This document shows positions 57,906 to 64,000 of a DNA stretch of 64,000 bases, piece by piece (position 1 is the first letter of the stretch; each line of letters begins with the position of its first letter). The notes beneath the pieces were generated by a model. It did no database searches. It saw only the letters and a list, made by a program, of their open reading frames with translations, and was not told where the DNA came from. The position numbers were made by a program, and so were the translations under genes. Source of the stretch: Cinnamomum chago (lineage: Eukaryota; Streptophyta; Magnoliopsida; Laurales; Lauraceae); contig CP142451.1 of assembly GCA_038049695.1 (NCBI GenBank), positions 36,204,501-36,268,500 of the forward strand. Reading direction: 5' to 3'.

Positions 57906-59257
57906 GGCCGAATACAAAGAGCTTCGTGGTAATGTCTTTAAAAATGCACTTGAAAAAATCTTAACAGAAACCAAGAGAGCCAACCTAGTTGGAATTGACG
58001 CCAGTATTTGTGGTTGTGTTATTCGACGCACACATGGATTACCCTGTCCGCACGAGATTGTATAATATATAAGTCAAGGGCGGCCTATTCCTCTAAGTTG
58101 TATACATCTGCATTGGTGTAAACTTGATATTTTGCCTACTGCCCCATCGTAAAGTTCTTCTATGGGCTTGGATTGTAAGGCAGATTTAGAGTTACTTGAA
58201 AAACGGTTCAATGAGTATGATTCCACGAGAAAACTGGAACTTCCAAGGAAGATATTAGAGCCATTTAAGCCAAATAGTACTCATTTGATAGAACCTGAAC
58301 TAATATCAAGAACAAGAGGTAGACCAAGTATGAAAGTTGACACCTCAACTCGACGAGATCCAAGCGCTTTTGAGTCGGTACTGTCTGCACAGAATAACTA
58401 CTCCCCTAAATCAGTTGCAATGACATAAGTTAAAGATAAAGGACGGCTAAAATGCAAACCAAAGAGAAGAAAACAGATTAGGGTTATTCGTATGAGGTCA
58501 AAGAACATCAATAATTATGTTCTCTCAATTCCCGTGGGGTTGAGACCTTACATTCGACATGGAAAGGACGTTGCAATTGATGGTAACTGTGGCTTCATAG
58601 TCATCGTTGGATTGGTTGGCCTAGTCGAGGATGAATGGAGACAAGTAGGAGAGATTTATTACAAGAGCTGTTTGCACATGTAGACCACTACAAACAATTA
58701 TATGCGGTGGAGAACAGAGTTGAGGAATTGGTTGAAACATTATCATACTATGATGACAACCCATCAGTGGACTATTGGATGACTATGCCTGACATGGGGC
58801 ATCTCATAGCGTCTTGTTATAATTTGGTGTTATACTACTTGAGTATAGAACAATATCTGACTTTCCTCCCATTGCGGTCTGTGTCAATGCCAACGCCTTC
58901 TCGGAACGAGCGAACAATAAGTTTTGTTAATCGAAATCATTTTGTTAAGTTATTCTTAGTACTTGGTCATCTAATTCCGCCTATTGCAAATAAGTGGAGA
59001 CAATTTCATCATTCTTATGTGAATGGTTGGGAGACTCCATACAGGGATCGGATTGCACAATTCAAAGAGCTAGTAACTCTAGATTTATCAACATGTGAGA
59101 CAATTGATTTGGATTGAATGTAACAAATTGAATCCAAGCGAGTTTATGTTGAATGTAACAAGTTTTTTTAAATATTTAATGGAGTTCAGAATGTGCTTTA
59201 CAGGTTTTTATTGCATTTAATGAATGCTTGGGTGTATATTAAAGTATGTACAGGTTT

Positions 59258-59400
59258 TTAAACTGTTCGGATGTAGTGGTTTTGATGTGCTTTACAGGTT
59301 TTTATTCCGTTTGGAATTACAGATCCAAGCCTTTATAGGTGTTCGGATACACAATACTGTCCGGCGCTGAGTTTCTGAATAGATGTTTTAGTTCAGAACT
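59258..59400. repeat. TTCGGA-type array C2, 3' of MudrA-OTU (copy 3)
   Basis: GTTCGGATG, TTCCGTTTGGAA, GTTCGGATAC, GTCCGGCG and GTTCAGAAC occur within 140 bp downstream of the stop at 59117. Also present is a direct repeat of GTGCTTTACAGGTTTTTATT (59192 and 59288). Same relative position as arrays A2 and B2. Confidence 0.62.
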
Positions 59401-60039
59401 ATGTATCCCTTTTGAAGATTTTCATATCCATTTTGAAGATTTCACCCTGTACATCTGTAACAATTCAAGCATAATCCGAAGTAATCAAAGATAACATGTT
59501 TAAACTAAAATATGATCAACAAGTACAACCATAGTTCAAAGTAAAAACGAAGTCCACTAGAGGTTTCAAAGTCTTAAAACAACCATTCAAACTAGGAAAA
59601 TAAAGATAACAACGGTCAAGAGTTTTGGTCAATCAAAACATGTCTTCAGACTCCTTCAGCTGTCCCTTCCCCTCCTTGGCCTGGTGCGAGCGTAGCTTTG
59701 TGAACTCATGTGTGGATGTCGAAAGGCTCATTGAGCATTGACAATTGAAACTCCCCATAACACATGGCTCACTTGAATCACATGGTTATATAGTCCCCGC
59801 CGGTCTTCAACTCAATGGTCCTCACTCACCCCTTTCTGTCACTTCATCAAGAATGATCAATGCATCCGAATTACGCTGCTCAAAATTCTCCTAGGCCGTG
59901 TTTCTTGGGGACGGGGCGCAAAATTAGAGTGAAAGTTTGGGTGCTGTAATATCCTCCACGAGACTCGTACATACTAATTCATGTACTCGGGTACACAATC
60001 TGCAGGTGACCTAACTGGTTCACTACGGTTTAATGCCGA
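59401..60039. other. Spacer right of MULE copy 3, unresolved
   Basis: No PMD gene is recognised. On the minus strand a short frame, HEFTKLRSHQAKEGKGQLKE and on to TGA at about 59638, looks coding-like but is unidentified. It may be the tail of a decayed gene. Confidence 0.3.
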
Positions 60040-60464
60040 TAGGCATGAAAATCTGGCACGGCACGACCCACAAAAGACCGGGCCCAGTCGGTACTACCAC
60101 CATCAATACTAGAAATTTGGGTCTGTGATCCAGGCCTCCCTGTCCCTGCATCCGTCGGCTTATCTAAGGCAAGACATTTTTGCTTATGTTTTGTCAAATG
60201 GCCGGTACCCATTTTTGACGAGGCACCATAAATCTTACTACAAAATTTGCATTTTGTCTTTTCAACTGTTTTTCCATTTTCAATAACCTCAAACCTTGTA
60301 AATATTTCCCAAACTGGTGAAGTTCTATTCCTCTTGGTTGGTTTAAGGGAACTCTGAGGAAAGGGTGGTGGTATATCACATACTTCATCTTGTAATTCAA
60401 TATAATTTTCTTCTTGCCCCCCTAAATTAACTGAAGAAGATTCTGTCGGAAGTTTTTTAGCCAT
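60030..60464 (-). pseudogene. BED zinc-finger fragment of an hAT transposase
   Basis: 144 codons from ATG at 60464. A BED-type finger (CKFCSKIYGAS, then TGHLTKHKQKC) follows an SPVWEIFTRFE segment typical of plant hAT (RICESLEEPER-like) transposases. The catalytic and dimerisation domains are missing. The frame runs straight through the left terminal region and stops just outside it, so the protein is a truncated DNA-binding fragment that could compete for element ends, which is inference. Confidence 0.75.
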
Positions 60465-61111
60465 ATTTCAAACAATAAAATTTATAAATAATAACAGTAA
60501 TAGGCTCTAATAGCCTTCTTTTGTGATAATTAATATAAGAAAGGGGGGAAAATGAGAGTTAATATAATATAATATAAAGTTATATATATGGAATCTCAAA
60601 TTTAAATAATATAAATACCTCTAAATCTTTGAAGGCCCCTTTATCTTGTCTCTTGATGACTTGATCTTTGGCCCTCAAAAAACTTCTTAGAGAGTGAAAG
60701 AGTTGAATACTTTGAGATAGAGCTAGAGAATGTATAAAGAGAATGAAGGAGTTGTGTAAATTGGTGAGGAATGAGAATGAGAGGGTTAGGGTATTTATAA
60801 ACTTTGTAAAATGGCAAATGACACAAAATACCCCTTATATGACCGTTTTATGGCTGTTGGGGGGGAGGGGGTAAAATGGACATTTTTTTTAAAAAAAAAG
60901 GGATATGGACGTTGGGCTGGTCGGGCCAGGCGGGCTGGCGGGTGGGGCGAGCTGACGGGCCAATTCCAGTGGGCCTGGCGGGCTAGTGCCTCCAGCCCAT
61001 GTGCCTGGCGGGCCCGGGCCAACAGACCGTGCCGTTGACCAGGCCATGGCCCGTTGACTGGCGGGCCCGTGCCGTTGATCGAGCCACGGCCTAGCCCATT
61101 TGACATCTCTA
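60040..61111 (-). mobile_element. Truncated hAT element
   Basis: The right end, inverted, reads TAGAGATGTCAAATGGGC, a common plant hAT terminus. The left end reads TAGGCATGAAAATCTGGC, partly matching. Subterminal GGCGGGC/GGGCCCG words crowd 60915-61085. A clear 8-bp duplication was not found, so limits are approximate. It encodes only the BED fragment. Confidence 0.6.
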
Positions 61112-61229
61112 TCCATGTCCATGTTCGATTCCAGTATTGATGAGGGTCTGAAACATGATAGAAGATGCAGTGATGCATACTCATCATGTTGATTTCTAGC
61201 CTTTCTTTATGAGAATTTCTTAAACAAGT

Positions 61230-61586
61230 TGACCTATACTATTTTCAAGAGAATAAAAAAGGGTTTGACGCATGCTTTATTGGGGAATTAATTAGGGCAA
61301 ACACGCACAATCAATCACACAATTGCCTACGTCCACAAGGCTATGAGGATTAGTCTTGCTCTCACATTTGCCCCCTTCCGTGGTTGAGAACCACGAGTGA
61401 GAGATCTCTTGCCTCTCTCACTCTGAGTCTAGGGTTACCAATTACATATATATAACCTCTGCTTTTTTTCCCTCAACCCTTAAGAAAGCCCCGGTACAAA
61501 GACCAAAATACCCTTGACCCTAAACCTGGTCAATGGCTAATCTAATGAACTAATCCGATCAAACCGAAACATAAACCTACCAATCT
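61230..61586 (-). repeat. Probable Copia LTR segment, minus strand
   Basis: On the minus strand a purine-rich AAGCCAAGGTGGAGAT is followed by TGGTAGGTTTATG, the usual junction of a Copia polypurine tract and 3' LTR. A TATATATA run lies near 61445-61455. The other LTR and target duplication were not found. The adjacent 61587-62290 holds no readable gene. Confidence 0.35.
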
Positions 61587-63036
61587 CCACCTTGGCTTGG
61601 ATTCCATTAAACTAGAGCCACCTTGAAGATAACCGGCAATGTCTTCCATTACCTCGCTGACAGGGACCTCCCTGTACCGATGGCGTAGTATTCATTTTAA
61701 AACATTCTAACATGTTGAACCAACACTTGAACTTTGAGCAAAGTTCGTCTTCTCGTCAAACTCCACCTAGAACTTTGATGCTCGAATCCATTGACGAGTC
61801 TGAGTGATGTCGATGTCTGAATCACTCATTATCCAGCCTTCAAACTGCCTCGACTTCAACACCCTTGCGAAGATTTATTTACAATGAAAATGCAAGCGAA
61901 AAATGGATCAAGAATCCGAGTCTTGATGACTCTATAACTGCAGAACAACCTCTGCCTCCAAACAATCAAATCTCTGTTTGACCTAGTCTAAATCCCTGTT
62001 TTAGATCTATTAAAACCTCTGTTTGATCACTGCTGATGTATGTATGACATCAACTCTTGCTTACTCCTTCGCTATCTGAACTTTGGCAAGATGAAAGACA
62101 TACTACAAAACCCCTCCAATATGGTCAAATCTAGCCCATTTGACCTTGCCTTTGATGATGTCAACGATACTTGCTGAACGGGCTTGCTTCTACGATCGAA
62201 TCGTGTTGACCTGATTCTGACCTTGATTTCTGTAATATCTTGATCCTACCCTAATCGTGTTTAGCATCTAATTAATCTTAATTAGATGCCTAATGTATGT
62301 TTTGAATGTACTACAACAAAATACAGTTTTGCCAACGCAATCATCGCGTATGGAAAGGTAGGTTTTGCGTCGGCAAAAGATTTCCAATGCATTCCAGCGC
62401 GTCGGCAATCACGTGTAGCTAAATCCATAGTCGACGCTATTTTAACTGCGTCAGCATATCTCTGTACATTTGCCAACGCACTGCAGCGTCGGCCAATATA
62501 TCGGCAAAGAGATGTGCATCGGCAAAAAGTCCAACTTTCCTGATTCGAAAAAGATTTTTGCTAACGCAGTACTAGCGTCAGCAAAATAAACGCCAACATT
62601 GTGCCTGTGCGCAGGTGCTGTGAAACGGTGCAAGGCACTGGGTGTTGCTGGGAGCAGAGCCAGGGAGCAGAGGCAGTGGGCGTTGGTGTAGATGACAGGG
62701 AGAGAAGGGACAGATCCTTACCTGTGGATGGTAGTGGTGCGGTTTGGCGTGGAGGGGAAAAGGGCGTCTAGGCGTGAACGAGCGTCGCCTCAGGGCAGAA
62801 GTGTAGTCGGTGATGGTGGAGAGGATCGGCGGCGCCAGAGGAGGAGTCCAGATAGGTTCTACCGAGGTTCTGCGCACGAGGAGATGGCGACGATGGAGAG
62901 GGCGGCGTGAAATGGATGATGGGTTGCGATATCTGCGGAGACTCTACGCAGGAAGGCGACGAGAGTGATAGGCCGTGAAGTGTGTGCAGTGCTTGGAGGA
63001 GGAGGGCTAGATGGTATTGCTCACGTGGAGGGTGAT

Positions 63037-63220
63037 GGTGAGAGGGATCCTGAGGGAGAGGTGAGAACGAGAGAGAGGGTGGTCTAGGGCATTTACTCCA
63101 AAGCCAGAGAAGGGCTATTAGAGCGAGAGGTGAGAGGGATCCTGAGGGAGAGGTGAGACCAAGAGAGAGGGTGGTCTAGGGCATTTACACCAAAGCCAGA
63201 TAAGGGCTATTAGAGCGAGA
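63037..63220 (+). repeat. 92-bp tandem duplication in the CACTA-like element
   Basis: The unit beginning GGTGAGAGGGATCCTGAGGG occurs at 63037-63128 and 63129-63220 with only a few differences (for example GAACGAG against GACCAAG). Confidence 0.88.
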
Positions 63221-63319
63221 GGGGGATAAGGGCATGAAAGGCAAACTCTCTGTATAAAACAACGTCGCTAATAAAAGAATTTCTAAGGGCATTAAAAGCG
63301 ATTGAGAAATTAGACTTCT

Positions 63320-63342
63320 TTTTTTTTTTTTTTTTTTTTTTT
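63320..63342. repeat. Poly-T tract
   Basis: A run of more than 20 T within the CACTA-like element, just before TTGCAACACC. Confidence 0.85.
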
Positions 63343-64000
63343 GCAACACCATAAAAAAATGTCGCTAATAAAAGAATTTTTTTGACGCATTTAACTTTGC
63401 GTCGGGCAAAAAAACTTATCTACGACGCATCAAGTTTACCGTCGCAACAAAATATTATTTGTGGCGCCAAAATTGCGTCCCAAATAAATGTATAATTTTT
63501 TTTTTCATAATGGTGGCAAAGGGAAAAAATAGTGAATTTTTTAGCTTAGAAATTTTACAACGCCATATCATGTAAGTCTCTAATGATAATTATCTGCGAC
63601 ACAAAAACCTTAGCGTCTCGAATAAAATATTACGTGCGACGCAAAAATCAAACTATTGCAAACAACCTTAACTTTTCTGCAACATAATAAGGTAATCGTC
63701 CCAACTAAAAATTATTTGCAACGCGGGGATTGCGTCGCGAATAGAGCTCTTATTGGCGGCATATGATTGTGTCGCTAATGTCTATTTAGCATCACGAACA
63801 ATTTTACCGCCATTTGGCGGGCGCTCGAATTGCTTTGCGTCAATGATTTTTTGACGCATTTGTTTGCGACACACTTTATTCATTGCTGAAAGTATTTATT
63901 TGCAACGCTTGAGATCTTGTGTTGCCAATTCTTAACTTGTTGCGACGGGTCTAGTTTTTTGTCACAAAAAAATTATTTTTTGTGACACTTTAGGTTGTGT

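Larger units (their letters stand above)
52670..59117 (+). pseudogene. MudrA-OTU transposase of MULE copy 3, interrupted by a solo LTR
   Basis: Exon 1 is 52670-52726 (donor AAG|GTCCGT). A second short exon ends FITQE|GTAAGA near 53034; its acceptor seems mutated (CTGCGG where CTGCAG is expected). The main exon begins at 53119 after TTTCACAG. Zinc finger (VVCGVHNHS), transposase motifs (VTDRELSLMNALNR, GATHLLCKWHINRN) and the E-region (RAESSHAQLKRQ near 54350) remain. A TAG at 53701, frame changes near 53360 and 53790, and an internal intron-like gap near 54275-54345 disrupt it. After the LTR (54484-57905) it resumes at KELRGNVFKNALEKI, then SWIM (CGCVIRRTHGLPCPHEI), then OTU (DGNCGF at 58580; NRNHF near 58935), ending ETIDLD and TGA. 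Not functional. Confidence 0.85.
52473..59640 (+). mobile_element. MULE copy 3: decayed MudrA-OTU element split by a solo LTR
   Basis: Its MudrA-OTU gene starts at 52670, back to back with that of copy 2. First-exon length (57 bp) and intron positions match copy 2, and its arrays also use TTCGG, so copies 2 and 3 are closer to each other than to copy 1. A 3.4-kb solo LTR separates the gene halves. No PMD gene is recognised on the right. Neither TIR nor target duplication could be fixed, so both limits are approximate. Confidence 0.65.
62309..64000. mobile_element. CACTA-like element, left part, running off the window
   Basis: TACTACAACAAAAT at 62309 resembles the CACTACAAGAAAA-type terminus with the first C changed to T. 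It is followed by subterminal repeats GCGTCGGCAAAA/TTTGCCAACGC in both orientations (62330-62600). After a GC-rich 0.7-kb core, a second subterminal-like region (63280-64000) is full of TTGCGTCG, GCGACGCAAA and AATTATTTGCG words. The right terminus is outside the window. No transposase gene is seen. Confidence 0.6.

Noticed and set aside
61190..62290. Host gene between the hAT and CACTA-like elements
   Set aside because: No ORF or exon signature is readable. The LTR/polypurine junction near 61586 explains the left part.

Overview
This is a plant nuclear window. It has spliceosomal introns, Copia, Gypsy, MULE, PIF/Harbinger, hAT and CACTA elements, and one host gene whose first intron is about 14.5 kb. 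The GGGCCCAC-rich spacers and TE-filled long introns would fit a woody, early-diverging angiosperm such as a magnoliid, but that placement is only an inference. Almost all of the rest is nested mobile DNA.

1-10.9 kb: a decayed plus-strand Copia element (gag, RT, RNase H fragments) has been opened three times. A full minus-strand Copia (1273-7043, TSD GGCCA), a small Gypsy-type element with only a protease fragment (7790-9147) and a 605-bp hAT-like element (9445-10049) are inserted in it. The host reading frame resumes across each insertion.

11-33.1 kb: the 5' part of a minus-strand GH38 (lysosomal/vacuolar) alpha-mannosidase gene. Five coding exons with matching phases lie at 31752-31956 (plus a detached ATG at 33090-33092), 17102-17185, 16930-17018, 15924-16098 and 14984-15103. 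Exons beyond the fifth are not visible here. Intron 1 holds a 2.9-kb solo LTR, a long-TIR DNA element that itself contains a Gypsy-derived gag-protease element (TR-GAG type) and a solo LTR, and several repeats. A 1.1-kb MULE (31957-33081, TSD GTATTCGGC) separates the start codon from the rest of exon 1, so this allele should be null.

33.4-59.4 kb: the most interesting region. It holds three copies of a two-gene Mutator-like element. Each encodes a MudrA-type transposase fused at its C-terminus to an OTU cysteine-protease domain. Copies 1 and 2 also carry a convergent gene for a plant mobile domain (PMD/MAIN-like) protein. Short palindrome arrays sit in the first intron of each gene and between the two 3' ends. 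The motif is CCGTGCA/TGCACGG in copy 1 and TTCGG/CCGAA in copies 2 and 3. Copy 1 (33368-40302, TSD TTTGACAAA) has an intact transposase-OTU gene but a broken PMD gene. Copy 2 (about 45744-52465) is decayed. Copy 3 (about 52473 to 59.4 kb) is decayed, lacks a recognisable PMD gene, and is split by a 3.4-kb solo LTR. A PIF/Harbinger element with a SANT/Myb gene (40446-45740, TSD TAA) lies between copies 1 and 2. The position-conserved, sequence-diverged arrays recall the motif arrays that the VANC anti-silencing proteins of Arabidopsis VANDAL elements recognise, which is the main hypothesis offered here.

59.4-64 kb: a truncated hAT element encoding only a BED finger, a Copia LTR-like segment, and the left part of a CACTA-like element with two kinds of subterminal repeat that runs off the window.
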